Assembly: GCF_016802725.1 (NCBI RefSeq)
Contig: NC_052669.1
Location: forward strand, 20,303,770-20,367,769
DNA from: Solenopsis invicta
Lineage: Eukaryota > Arthropoda > Insecta > Hymenoptera > Formicidae
DNA length: 64,000 nt
Direction: 5' to 3'
The notes under the pieces were generated by a model. It saw only the letters and a program-made list of their open reading frames with translations. It was not told the origin of the DNA and did not search any database. Of this stretch, positions 53,373 to 62,486 are shown piece by piece. The position numbers and the translations under genes are program-made. Within the stretch, counting starts at the first letter, position 1, and the number at the start of each line of letters is the position of its first letter.

Positions 53373-53384
53373 TCGGGGTCACCA
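53373..53384 (-). promoter_or_regulatory. Primer-binding site for tRNA-Trp
   Basis: On the element's strand TGGTGACCCCGA starts 3 bases (AAG) after the 5' LTR. It is complementary to the 3' end of eukaryotic tRNA-Trp (..TCGGGGTCA plus CCA), a 12-base match after which similarity stops. tRNA-Trp priming is known for the CsRn1/Kabuki group. The tRNA end is recalled from general knowledge, not searched. Confidence 0.8.
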
Positions 53385-53387
53385 CTT

Positions 53388-54212
53388 TGTGGAATAGGCA
53401 CGATAGGCCGATTTGCAAAGAACTAAAAGTATTAATATAAAGAACAGACTTTTATTATCCCATGATACATATGTAGGAGATGTGGGTGTGAGTGTATGTA
53501 TATGTGAGCGCGGATGTAGGTGTGTAAATATGATTGCGTGTGTGTGTGACTGTGGAGCGTCAATCGAACAGTCGTCGGCTGCGGGTTGTGCGACTCCTCT
53601 CTGTTCTCGGTCGTCCCGGGATCGGCGGACGGGATGTTGGTGTCGGCGGGTCGATGTCCGATTCGTCACCGGCCACGGGGTTCCTAGTGGCCTGACTGGG
53701 CGCCGACGGCGTTTGTACCGCCACGTCCTTCTCTCTAGGTGTGCGAGGGTCCGTCGTCTTCCAAGGTTTCGTCGGCAAGGTGACAGGGATGAGCCTCCAA
53801 GGTAGCGAGGTAGTGCGAAGCTCCGACTCGTCCTTACTTGGTCGCTGGGCTGGTGGTTGCGACCGGATGGAGAGGTCCCTTGCTCGAATTAGACATTTCC
53901 TCGGCAGAGTTAGCAAGTTCTGCCTGGGCCGTCGACTCCTGGGCAGGAGTCGGTCAATTGAGAGTACAAAGTACTCAACAATAGGTTACTTCAGATGCCG
54001 TTACGGTACAGAGGCCCCTAGGAGCTCACTCTGTGCGAAAAGGCTGCTGGGCTTGGTTCCGCGATTATACCCTTGGTGGATGCTTTTTAAACACGAGAAA
54101 GCGTCCGCGCTCAGCCGCGGCGGCACTTCGCGGCGTTAGCGCGCACCAGCGTTTGGCGAGCGCGCGCCCGCGAGCGCGCATAATGGTGGCGCCTAATGGA
54201 ACGGCTGCCACA
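53388..54212 (-). repeat. 5' LTR of the retrotransposon (right copy)
   Basis: Same termini as the left LTR (TGTGGAATAG .. GGCTGCCACA on the plus strand), 825 bp. On the element's strand it holds a CpG-rich outer part (alternating CGCGC around 54160), a TATA-like box and, near its inner end, AATAAA at 53451-53456. ORFs of up to about 130 aa on both strands exist here but recur with changes in the other LTR and have no domain, so they are not called. Confidence 0.93.
54065..54069 (-). promoter_or_regulatory. TATA-like box of the 5' LTR promoter
   Basis: On the minus strand TATAA occurs in CCAAGGGTATAATCGC. The other LTR has GGGGATATAAGCG at the equivalent place, so a TATAA core is kept although the surrounding bases changed. 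A second A/T stretch (GTTTAAAAAGC) lies about 25 bp upstream. Confidence 0.45.
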
Positions 54213-54216
54213 GGAG
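54213..54216. repeat. Target-site duplication GGAG (right copy)
   Basis: GGAG directly after the LTR end CCACA, matching 48601-48604. The sequence then continues AAATACGCAAAAA as in a normal monomer. Confidence 0.85.
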
Positions 54217-56536
54217 AAATACGCAAAAACAATTTTACTCAAAAATTTCGAACTTCGACTGATACAAGTCTTTCGATTTTCACTATAGCGATTCGATCAA
54301 TTATGATAAAAGTTAGAACTCTTCCGGGGGCTATCAGAACACAGAGATATTGGAGAAATACGCAAAAAAAATTTTAGTCAAAAATTTGGACCTTTGACTG
54401 ATACAATACTTTCGTTTTTTACTTTAGCCGTTCGATCCATTATGATAAAAGTTAGAACTATTCTGGGGGATATCAGAACACAAAGATATTGGAGAAAAGC
54501 GCAAAAAATATTTTACTAAAAAATTTGGAACTTTGACTGATATAACTCTTTTGTTTTTCACTTTAGCGATTCGATCCATTATGATAAAAGTTAGAACTAT
54601 TCTGGGGTCTAGCAGAACACAGAGATAATGGAGAAATTCGCAAAAAAAATTTTACTAAAAAATTTCGAACTTTGACTGATATAACTCTTTCGTTTTTCAC
54701 TTTAGCGATTCGATCCATTATGATAAAAGTTAGAAATATTCTGGGGGCTATCAGAACACAGAGATATTGGAGAAATTCGCAAAAAAAATTTTACTCAAAA
54801 ATTTCGAACTTTGACTGATATAACTCGTTCGTTTTTCACTTTAGTGATTCGATCCATTATGATAAAAGTTAGAAATATTCTGGGGGCTATCAGAACACAG
54901 AGATATTGAAGAAAATCGCAAAAAAAATTTTTCTCAAAAATTTCGAACTTTGACAGATATAACTTCGTTTTTCACTTTAGCGATTCGATCCATTATCATA
55001 AAAGTTAGAACTCTTCTGGTGGCTATCAAAACACAGAGATAATGGAGAAAGTCGCAAAAAAAATTTTACTCAAAAATTTCGAACTTTGACTGACATAACA
55101 CTTTCGTCTTTACTTTAGCCATTCGATCCATTATGATAAAAGTTAGAACTATTGTGGGGGATATTAGAACACAAAGATATTGGAGAAATGCGCAAAAAAT
55201 GTTTTACTGAAAAATTTGGAACTTTGATATAACTCTTTTGTTTTTCACTTTAGCGATTCGATCCATTGTGATAAAAGTTAGAAGTATTCTGGGGGCTATC
55301 AGAACACAGAGATAATGGAGAAAGTCGCAAAAAAAATTTTACTCAAAAATTTCGAACTTTGACTGATATAACTCTTTCATTTTTCATTTTAGCGATTCGA
55401 TTCATTATGATAAAAGTTAGAACTATTCTGGGGTCTAGCAGAACACAGAGATATTGGAGAAATTCGCAAAAAAAATTTTACTCAAAAATTTCGAACTTTG
55501 ACTGATATAACTCTTTCGTTTTTCACTTTAGCGATTCGATCCATTATGATAAAAGTTAGAAATATTCTGGGGGCTATCAGAACACAGAGATATTGGAGAA
55601 AATCGCCAAAAAAATTTTACTCAAAAATTTCGAACTTTGACAGATATAACTCTTTCGTTTATCACTTTAGCGATTCGATCCATTATCATAAAAGTTAGAA
55701 CTCTTCTGGTGGCTATCAGAACACAGAAATATTGGAGAAATACGCAAAAAAAATTTTACTCAAAAATTTGGACCTTTGACTGATATTACTCTTTCGTTTT
55801 TTACTTTAGCCATTCGATCCATTATGATAAAAATTAGAACTATTCTGGGGGATATCAGAACACAAAGATATTGGAGAAAGTCGCAAAAAATATTTTACTA
55901 AAAAATTTGGAACTTTGACTGATATAACTCTTTTGTTTTTCACTTTAGCGATTCGATCCATTATGATAAAAGTTAGAACTATTCTGGGGTCTAGCAGAAC
56001 ACAGAGATATTGGAGAAATTCGCAAAAAAAATTTTACTCAAAAATTTCGGACTTTGACTGATATAACTCTTTCGTTTTTCACTTTAGCGATTCGATCCAT
56101 TATTATAAAAGTTAGAACTCTTCTGGTGGCTATCAGAACACATAAATATTGGAGAAATACGCAAAAAAAATTTTACTCAAAAATTTGGACCTTTGACTGA
56201 TATTACACTTTCGTTTTTTACTTTAGCCATTCGATCCATTATGATAAAAGTTTGAACTATTCTGGGGGATATCAGAACACAAAAATGTTGGAAAAAAGCG
56301 CAAAAAATATTTTACTCAAAGATTTTGAACTTTGACTGATATAACACTTTCGTTTTTCACTTTAGCGATTCGATCCATTATGATAAAAGTTAGAACTATT
56401 CTGGGGGCTATCAAAACACAGAGATAATGGAGAAAGTCGCAAAAAAAATTTTACTCAAAAATTTCGAACTTTGACTGACATAACACTTTCGTCTTTACTT
56501 TAGCCATTCGATCCATTATGATAAAAGTTAGAACTC
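54213..56536 (+). repeat. Satellite array, distal diverged segment
   Basis: About 17 monomers continue the array in the same orientation after the retrotransposon. They resemble one generic type (GATATTGGAGAAATTCGC, TTTAGCGATTCGATCCATTATG, GTTAGAACTATTCTGGGGG), not the C/A/B/D/E classes. Small deletions occur (GATATAACTTCGTTTTTC at about 54955; GACTGATA lost at about 55225). A local 10-monomer duplication of about 1385 bp is visible: GGGGATATCAGAACACAAAGA at about 54466 and 55848, and GCTATCAAAACACAGAGATAATGG at 55022 and 56407. The final monomer stops at GTTAGAACTC and passes into a TTA microsatellite. Confidence 0.93.
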
Positions 56537-56586
<50 letters not shown>

Positions 56587-56590
56587 TATT
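56537..56590. repeat. (TTA)n microsatellite at the satellite boundary
   Basis: About 16 uninterrupted TTA/ATT triplets followed by an imperfect ATTTATT. It marks the exact point where the satellite stops and unique DNA starts. Confidence 0.95.
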
Positions 56591-57386
56591 GTGCCATATT
56601 AATCGCGCGTATTGTCATTTGTAAATCATGCGTATGCATGTATATGCCATTGTAACATAATAAAAAAAGAGTGGGCGCTTTCTAGTCTCTCTACGTCCCT
56701 GCGCAGAAATCGTCCAAAATCCTCTTTCTGAATTTTACGGCCTAAATGTAGCACGGAAAACGTGTAGGGTCGAGAGGGGTGTGAAGAGAAGGGTATCCAT
56801 AGAGATAACATCGCCGTTTGCTCCATGTCTATCACCGCGATGCTTTCTCTCTCTAACTGAAGGCCTAAACAATTAAAGGACAATCACGTTAAAAGAGAAA
56901 GAGAGAAAGAGTGAGAAAGAGAGAAAGAGTGAGAGAGAGAGAGAGAGTTGCGTCAAGATTTAAAAAAATTAAAAAAGCTAATTTTTTCAAAAGCATAATT
57001 TGAAGACATTTAAATAATAAAGAATTATGTAAAAATAAAAAGATGGTATATTTATTCGTGGAAAGACATTTATTTCTTCTTCATCATATGATGCGATGTT
57101 AATTACAATTATTTTTTAAGTACTGCGTAAAATGAATGTTTCTTTATTAAAGAACCAAATTCTCTCTGTTACTATTAAACATCTTTTTTAAGTAAAAATA
57201 TGATTGTGCAAAATATGTTCATAAACGTATTGATATGTATTAATATCAATGTTAATGTAAATAATTCAGACTATAATAAATAAAAAATTACGCGAAAGTA
57301 GACGTAATTAATCATTTGTGCACATTCTCGACCCCTGTTCTGGATGCAACATACGCGATACCCGTCAGATTTTATTTGCAGCAAAA
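56591..57386. other. Unique AT-rich spacer with a GA-rich tract
   Basis: No gene is supported. A purine-rich simple repeat (GAGAAAGA/GTGAGA) lies at 56891-56948. The 85-aa minus-strand ORF at 56626-56883 has no recognisable domain. The rest is AT-rich. Confidence 0.6.
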
Positions 57387-57462
57387 TGGATGTTAGCACG
57401 GACAACAACCTACATCCATTTCTCGAGAGATGGATGTGGGTTGTTGTCCGTATTAACATCCA
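57387..57462. repeat. 76-bp near-perfect palindrome
   Basis: Arms of about 38 bp centred on CTCGAG (57422-57427). The left arm reads TGGATGTTAGCACGGACAAC.. and the right arm mirrors it, ending ..TTAACATCCA, with 4 mismatched pairs, all transitions. The motif GCAAAATGGATGT at 57381 is repeated directly at about 57484. The two opposite-strand ORFs here (57271-57537, 57318-57566) mirror each other because of the palindrome and are not genes. Confidence 0.85.
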
Positions 57463-57637
57463 CACTGTTTTTAACGGCGGGTTGCAAAATGGATGTGACA
57501 CGTAGTTCCTATTTTGACCAGAATAGATGTGCGTCACTAGTGTACGGGAGTTTCGAAGCGTTATAGGAAAAAGGCCGCCGTGGCCGCTCTCAGGTTTCTC
57601 TCTGCGCTAACTTTCAAACATCCATCTATCCGTCCGT

Positions 57638-57815
57638 TTGTTTTCTGTTCCTGAACTCCCTGAATTAGTGTGCACTTAAAATGAAATAGATATATATTTG
57701 AAAGTTAGTGAAAGCAAAAAGAAACGTTCCAGTGCAGTCTAGTGCAGGAATAGAAAATAAGCCTTATTTCATTTTAAATGTACACTAATTCAGGGAGTTC
57801 AGGAATAGAAAATAA
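57638..57815. repeat. Fold-back element, 51-bp arms
   Basis: The left arm (57638-57688) contains CCTGAACTCCCTGAATTAG, and the right arm (57764-57815) contains CTAATTCAGGGAGTTCAGG. Arms differ at a few positions (GTGCACTT versus GTACATTT). The centre is about 75 bp and holds the direct repeat AGTGCAGTCTAGTGCAG. It is MITE-like in size, but no clear target duplication is visible. Confidence 0.75.
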
Positions 57816-57853
57816 AGGGATTACATTTATCAGACGATATATTTTTTAAGCGC

Positions 57854-57920
57854 GTTGATTGATTGTAAAATAGAGAAATTCTCGAGTTTCTAGAAATCTT
57901 CTATTCTGTAGCCAATCAAC
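57854..57920. repeat. Imperfect hairpin
   Basis: GTTGATTGATTGTAAAATAG pairs imperfectly with CTATTCTGTAGCCAATCAAC (about 16 of 22 pairs; most mismatches are transitions). It could be a decayed fold-back element or chance. Confidence 0.35.
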
Positions 57921-58380
57921 ATTCGATGTAATCAGAAAGAGCGGGGAAAAAGAAAAAAGAATGCATTCGTTGTACAAAGATTGCCAGAATTAATTGCTTT
58001 TTTTTTAAATTCTAAATATTTTCTAAATGTATAAAAAATTTAGATGAAAAAAACTGCAACTTAGAAAAAAAGTTAACAAAGACATTTATAAAGTTAATTT
58101 TAAGTTAAAATGATACAAAATATATATAAAATATTGATTAGTATAGGTAAAGCAGAATAAATATAAATGACGATTCTTCGAGGGAAAGAACAAAAGAGGA
58201 TGCATAATTTTTAGATGAATAATTTTTGAGAAATTTTCGTTTCTGAGAATATTTTTTAATATAAAAATAGTGTAGTTAAGTAATAATTATGTTAGTTAAA
58301 CGATATGTACTTTTATATTTTAGTTTTATTCAACAATTCAGCATATTTAACGCTATGTATATAAAAATATGTATAAAGTT
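57921..58380. other. AT-rich intergenic spacer
   Basis: No ORF, RNA gene or clear repeat is supported. A TTTATT at 58325-58330 would be AATAAA on the minus strand and could serve the thiolase transcript beyond the inverted repeat, but many such hexamers are expected in DNA this AT-rich. Confidence 0.5.
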
Positions 58381-58680
58381 TGTGTATATAAAAAAATATC
58401 TTTCATGATTTTGCCTATACATATTATGAAAACAGGGATTAATAATTATTTGTTTGACACTGATATATCATTCTTATCACCTTAGGTTGGTTGCGTTTTG
58501 TTTCTATATTACAATATTTATAAGAAAAAAAGTAGTTCGGCTGTAAAGCTAATATAGAAACAAAACGCAACCAACCTAAGGTGATAAGAATGATATATCA
58601 GTGTCAAACAAACAATTAATTATTAATCCCTGTTTTCATAATATGTATAGGCAAAATCATGAGATATTTTTTTAAATACA
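58381..58680. repeat. 300-bp inverted repeat, 130-bp arms, next to thiolase stop
   Basis: The left arm is 58381-58510, the loop 58511-58550 and the right arm 58551-58680. Over most of the arm (for example TCACCTTAGGTTGGTTGCG against CGCAACCAACCTAAGGTGA) pairing is perfect. The differences are a 4-base indel in a TTTG repeat and 2-3 changes at the outer end. The right arm ends 5 bp before the thiolase stop codon (58686-58688), so the repeat would be transcribed in its 3' UTR. High arm identity suggests a young fold-back or MITE insertion or an inverted duplication; no terminal target duplication is obvious. Confidence 0.9.
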
Positions 58681-58685
58681 GTTAA

Positions 58686-61284
58686 TTACAGCACTTCAAC
58701 CATCACAGCAATACCTTGACCACCACCAATGCAAGCGGAACCGATACCGAATTTTCCGGCCCCTCGTCTCCTGCAAGAGAAAAAATATTTATAGATAATA
58801 TGTATAAATAAGAATATTAAAAGATAAAACTACACTTAAGCGAAGTGCATTACCTAAGTTCGTGCACCAAGTGAGCAGTGATTCTGCTACCGGAAGCGCC
58901 CAATGGGTGTCCTACAGCAATAGCACCACCATTTACATTCAGTTTATTCAGATCCAGATTAAGATCCTTTGCACACGCCAAAGTCTGAGCTCCAAACGCC
59001 TCGTTGATCTATCGAAAATCACACACAGTTAACACATGATGGGAATAAATACAAACCTATATTTTTAATTACTTTTCATATCATTTTCAAATTTTTGTGT
59101 TAAAAGTGCCACTTGATAAGATTTTTGCATAAATTAAAATTTCACCTCGACGATTTCAATGTCATCAAGTGTCTTGCCCGTAACTTTAAGCAATTCTTTG
59201 ATCGCTGGTGCAGGACCTATTCCCATAATACTCGGATCGACACCGACAACGCTGTATCCCACCAAACGTGCCAGTGGTTTCAAACCTTCTGCCTTGACTG
59301 CTTCTTCGCTAGCTAAAATAACAGCGCTTGCTCCATCACAGATACCCTGAGAAATGAGAATAAAACCGAGTTTATAATTAAAAATTAAAAAAAAAAATAT
59401 TAACATTGATATAAAAATTCTATGTAATAAAGAAATTAAAGCAAGAATACCGATGCAGAACCAGCTGTGACTAATCCATCTTTCTGGAAAACTGGTTTCA
59501 GTTTGGCAAGGGTCTCTAGCGTCGTTTGTGGGCGCGGATGCTCGTCCACGCTAACAGTTGTATCCTGTCTCTTAATTTTTACTTGCACAGGTACTATTTC
59601 TTCTTTGAAACGACCCGCATCGTTAGCTGTAATATTTATGTTTTAAGTAAATGCTTAAGTTTAAATTTACTTCTCCTTTTAATTAGAAAACAAAATTGAT
59701 AAACTACAAATTCTGCATTTTATTTTTTCAATTAATAGACCTAATAGATAAAATTTTATATCAAGATTACTGTCGATATTTACCAGCTTTCCAACGTTGC
59801 TGACTACTCAAAGCAAATTGATCGACCTCCTCCCTTTTTAATTTATACTGAGCACCAAGTTTTTCCGCAGTCAGACCCATAGGCAAATTACAATAGGTGT
59901 CGAGTAATCCAACCCAGAGTGAGTCTTCGAATTCATATTTCTGGCCTAAGGCAGTGCCGAAACGAACGTTTCTTACAACAAAAGGAGCTTGACTCATATT
60001 TTCTGCTCCACCAGTCAAGACAATCTTTGAGTCTTCTGCTAAAATTTCCTGAAAGAGAGATTGCTGTGTTAGTGATACTAGTAACTTTGATTTCTGTATT
60101 GATACTTATTAGCATTTAATATATGTAGCTATAATATTTGTTTTCCATATTAATTTTACATTTCATTTTTTAAATTCCATATATCCACTAAAAAAATTGT
60201 TTTTCTCTGTTGAAATAATCCTATTCCTTAGCTACTCTTTCTAATTTCTATCTAAATTAAACATTTTCAGAAAACTATGGAATACTTAACCAACCTGAGC
60301 CCCATTGACAATTGCTTGAAAACCAGAGCCGCATAATCTATTTACGCTATATGCCGGTTTTTGTAATGGAACTCCTGATTTTAACAACGTGTGCCTTGCC
60401 AAGAAAATACCATCGGAGGACGAGTTCTATAAAACAAAAATTAAAAGTATATTTATCCAATCATAAGATGCTCAAGTGTTTGTAATTGTTGCTTTTAAAG
60501 TGGAAATATTTACCGCCATGATATGTCCAAATACAACGCTGTCAATTTTCTCTGGTTTTAGGCCTGCTGCCTGGATCGCGGCGGTCGATGCCACGACTGA
60601 CAAATCGGTTGCACTTTTGTTCATAAACATACCCCCCATCGTGCCAAATGGGGTGCGCTTTGCAGCAACAATAAAAATACCTGTGGGAAAAAAATCTCAA
60701 ATTAGTAATTTGTTTTACTTCCTTACATCCTTTCTTATATCTTGATTTTGTCTATTGGTTTTATATTCCAGATCTCATTAGTTTTAAACGAAAGAAATCA
60801 TGTTACATACAAATATAATCTGCTATTAATTATTTATACATATTTCTTGAAACTATATCTTGAAACATTCACAATAAATTTGCATCACAAAATTATACGT
60901 CTTTACTTTAAAACAGTATTTGTTTTTATTTTACTTCAACTTAATGTTTAAATAAAAAATGATATTTTAGTCAAATCTGTATGAAAATTAGATCTAAAAA
61001 TATCAATTAATTTATATTTTATTATTTACAAGTTTTATTAATTTAATATTTTTCTTGAATAGTCATTTACCAATAATTGTTCAATGACTGCTGGTACAGC
61101 AATCCTATTACATTTATGTTAACGTTAATTACTGTATTTATTAGGTAAATTAACTTGTTAGAAAACACACGTGTGTCTAAATGACATATATTGTAAAACA
61201 TTTTTAAGAATTAGAAAAAGATAGAGTAAATTAAATCAAAATTAAAGTTAATTTATAGTGATTAAAATGAAAATAATTACCCAT
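58686..61284 (-). CDS. yip2: Mitochondrial 3-ketoacyl-CoA thiolase (ACAA2 / yip2 orthologue)
   Basis: Last step of mitochondrial fatty-acid beta-oxidation: CoA-dependent cleavage of 3-ketoacyl-CoA to acetyl-CoA and a shortened acyl-CoA. Proposed exons, 5' to 3' on the minus strand: 61284-61281, 60680-60514, 60426-60295, 60048-59784, 59626-59451, 59346-59146, 59008-58854, 58770-58686. All introns are GT-AG and all junction phases agree, giving 394 aa (human ACAA2 is 397). Motifs: IFIVAAKRTPFG at the N-terminus; nucleophile Cys89 in NRLCGSGFQ; GGAENMSQAP; His349 in GGAIAVGHPLGASGSR; Cys380 in SACIGGGQG. The set is complete, so the gene looks functional. ACAA2-type enzymes keep an uncleaved N-terminal targeting signal. 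The first exon is the weak point: ATGG|GTAATT at 61284-61281 fits in phase, but a longer N-terminal exon at 62119-62215 fits too. The gene stands alone, reading toward the satellite. Confidence 0.9.
60681..61280 (-). other. Thiolase intron 1 (600 bp in the chosen model)
   Basis: AT-rich, ending in the acceptor TTCCCACAG before the IFIVAAKRTPFG exon. Other possible donors in it either lack an upstream ATG or give ATG-TAA at once. If the alternative first exon is right, the intron extends to 62118. I see no other gene in it. Confidence 0.55.
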
Positions 61285-61396
61285 TTCTACTATTACAATT
61301 TAACTTTAACTCTGGAATGTCATATTTTTCTGACAATAACACCAACATAATTAAAAATTTTTTAATATTTTTTATATCTATTTGCAAGGTTGCAAG

Positions 61397-61506
61397 ATCC
61401 CAGGTAACAGGCTGACGTAATTTGTCATCATTTTAATGTCAAAGTGTCGTCAAAGATGTTATTTTGACGTAAAAATGAGAAATTACGTCAGCTTGTTACC
61501 TGGGAT
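61397..61506. mobile_element. 110-bp MITE-like fold-back element
   Basis: Termini ATCCCAGGTAACAGGCTGAC .. GTTACCTGGGAT form a nearly perfect outer stem (28 bp with one mismatch, ACAGGC/GCTTGT). Pairing continues more loosely toward the centre (TTGACATTAAAATGA versus TTGACGTAAAAATGA). It lies 110-220 bp upstream of the proposed thiolase ATG, within the 5' region or first intron. Its stem holds TGACGTAA/TTACGTCA, which resembles a CRE/ATF site. Confidence 0.75.
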
Positions 61507-62040
61507 GTTAGAATAACCAATATTATTTTATATTTTAATATAAAAGTCTTATTAAACTATCTTAATAATCTCATTAACTATTTTTTTATTTAATTCTAAT
61601 TTTGAGAAGAAAAAATAAAAGATAAGTTAAATCAATTCATTTATACTGATAGAAATGGATAATTACAGCGATTTTGATCAAACGCCATTTAATCTAATCA
61701 ATGCTTAATTCAACTGAAAGAATTGCTTAAAGGAAATTTCTAATTTATCATCCTAATCCAAATTTCTCTTCCATATGTATAATATTAAAAAAACAAGAAA
61801 CTAACAATATCTATTCTATCCATGTAAACTAGTATTACTTAATAATCGATTTTATCACCGATTAAATTAATCGGAGTTTGATCGGACTTGCTTTTGACAT
61901 CCAAAACATTAACGAATGCCAGATAGATCAACTTTTTTTTAAAACAGTTTTCCTGAATCTCAATTATCGTGATGCGCACTACAATACGTCTTCAGTCAAG
62001 GATTTAGATAAAATTCATCAACATACCTTTCTTTATGGCC
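61507..62040. other. AT-rich spacer with a 17-bp palindrome
   Basis: No gene is supported. At 61858-61874 CCGATTAAATTAATCGG is a perfect palindrome around a central A, with two ATTA cores. It could be a homeodomain-type binding site, or chance in AT-rich DNA. Confidence 0.45.
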
Positions 62041-62300
62041 GACATCGTGAATTGCTTCAAGTTCAAGTTACTTTTAGAACTGCGATAACCGGAATGCGAT
62101 CAGAATCCGATGATATACCTTCTCTAGGCTGCTTGAAGCTCAAAGTCCGCCTCGACGCAAATCGAGGACTCGAGGATAGCGTCGAGGCGTCGAGCACGTG
62201 GTGGGAGCAGCCCATGTTTATCGAAATGTTTCTGCTGTATCATGGCGTTGAAAGAGGGGAGAGAAGTCGACGGCTCGCAGGAAACTTTTTCATATTTGAT
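62041..62300 (-). promoter_or_regulatory. GC/CpG-richer block, possible thiolase promoter or first exon
   Basis: This stretch is distinctly richer in G+C and CpG than its flanks (CGAGG, CGTCGAGG, GTCGACGG) and contains the E-box CACGTG at 62196-62201. On the minus strand an ATG at 62215-62213 opens 32 codons rich in Ser and Arg. They end at a possible donor AGAAG|GTATAT (exon edge 62119), which joins in phase to the thiolase exon at 60680. The product would have a presequence-like N-terminus starting MGCSHHVLDAS. Alternatively it is 5' UTR or promoter only. The 189-aa plus-strand ORF across it (61878-62447) shows no domain. Confidence 0.4.
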
Positions 62301-62486
62301 CGCATTTGTTCCTCTTATCGTCCCTTATCAAGCAATACTTTCGTTGCACAAGATTATATCTTGTTTTTCTGCCTCCTACTTGACACCCCAAATTTCGCAC
62401 GTCTTTATACAATGTGTTCGATAAGTTGTGACGCAGTCACTAATTAAAGAAACGTTACTTTTTACATTAAAAATCGTTTCTCTAAA

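Larger units (their letters stand above)
48605..54212 (-). mobile_element. Ty3/gypsy LTR retrotransposon, CsRn1-like, degenerate
   Basis: A 5608-bp element with two LTRs (813 and 825 bp), read on the minus strand. Order in its own 5' to 3' sense: LTR, tRNA-Trp primer site, gag, protease, reverse transcriptase, RNase H, integrase with GPY/F module, short polypurine tract, LTR. Two traits I associate with the CsRn1 clade (CsRn1 of Clonorchis, Kabuki of Bombyx) are present: the Gag knuckle CWYHYKFGQTAQKC and a primer site for tRNA-Trp. There is no env-like ORF between integrase and the LTR. Several frameshifts, a stop codon and a lost integrase catalytic residue make this copy non-autonomous. 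It interrupts a satellite monomer, with target duplication GGAG, and its GC content is much higher than that of the satellite. Confidence 0.95.

Noticed and set aside
53413..54139. ORFs of 114-132 aa in the right LTR
   Set aside because: Same reason: they are LTR sequence, they extend into satellite in one case (54033-54377), and they show no domain.
1..56536. CENP-B box in the monomer
   Set aside because: TTCG and CGGG both occur, but never with the nTTCGnnnnAnnCGGGn spacing on either strand in the monomer classes I checked.
56626..56883. 85-aa minus-strand ORF
   Set aside because: No domain, no supporting splice or promoter context, and it lies in the spacer between satellite and gene.
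57271..57566. Opposite-strand ORF pair of 88 and 82 aa
   Set aside because: Their similarity to each other is caused by the palindrome at 57387-57462.
59159..60745. Plus-strand ORFs within the thiolase gene
   Set aside because: They are antisense to clear thiolase exons with conserved motifs.
61878..62447. 189-aa plus-strand ORF
   Set aside because: No domain recognised; the composition shifts from AT-rich to CpG-rich and back. It overlaps a likely minus-strand promoter or first-exon region.
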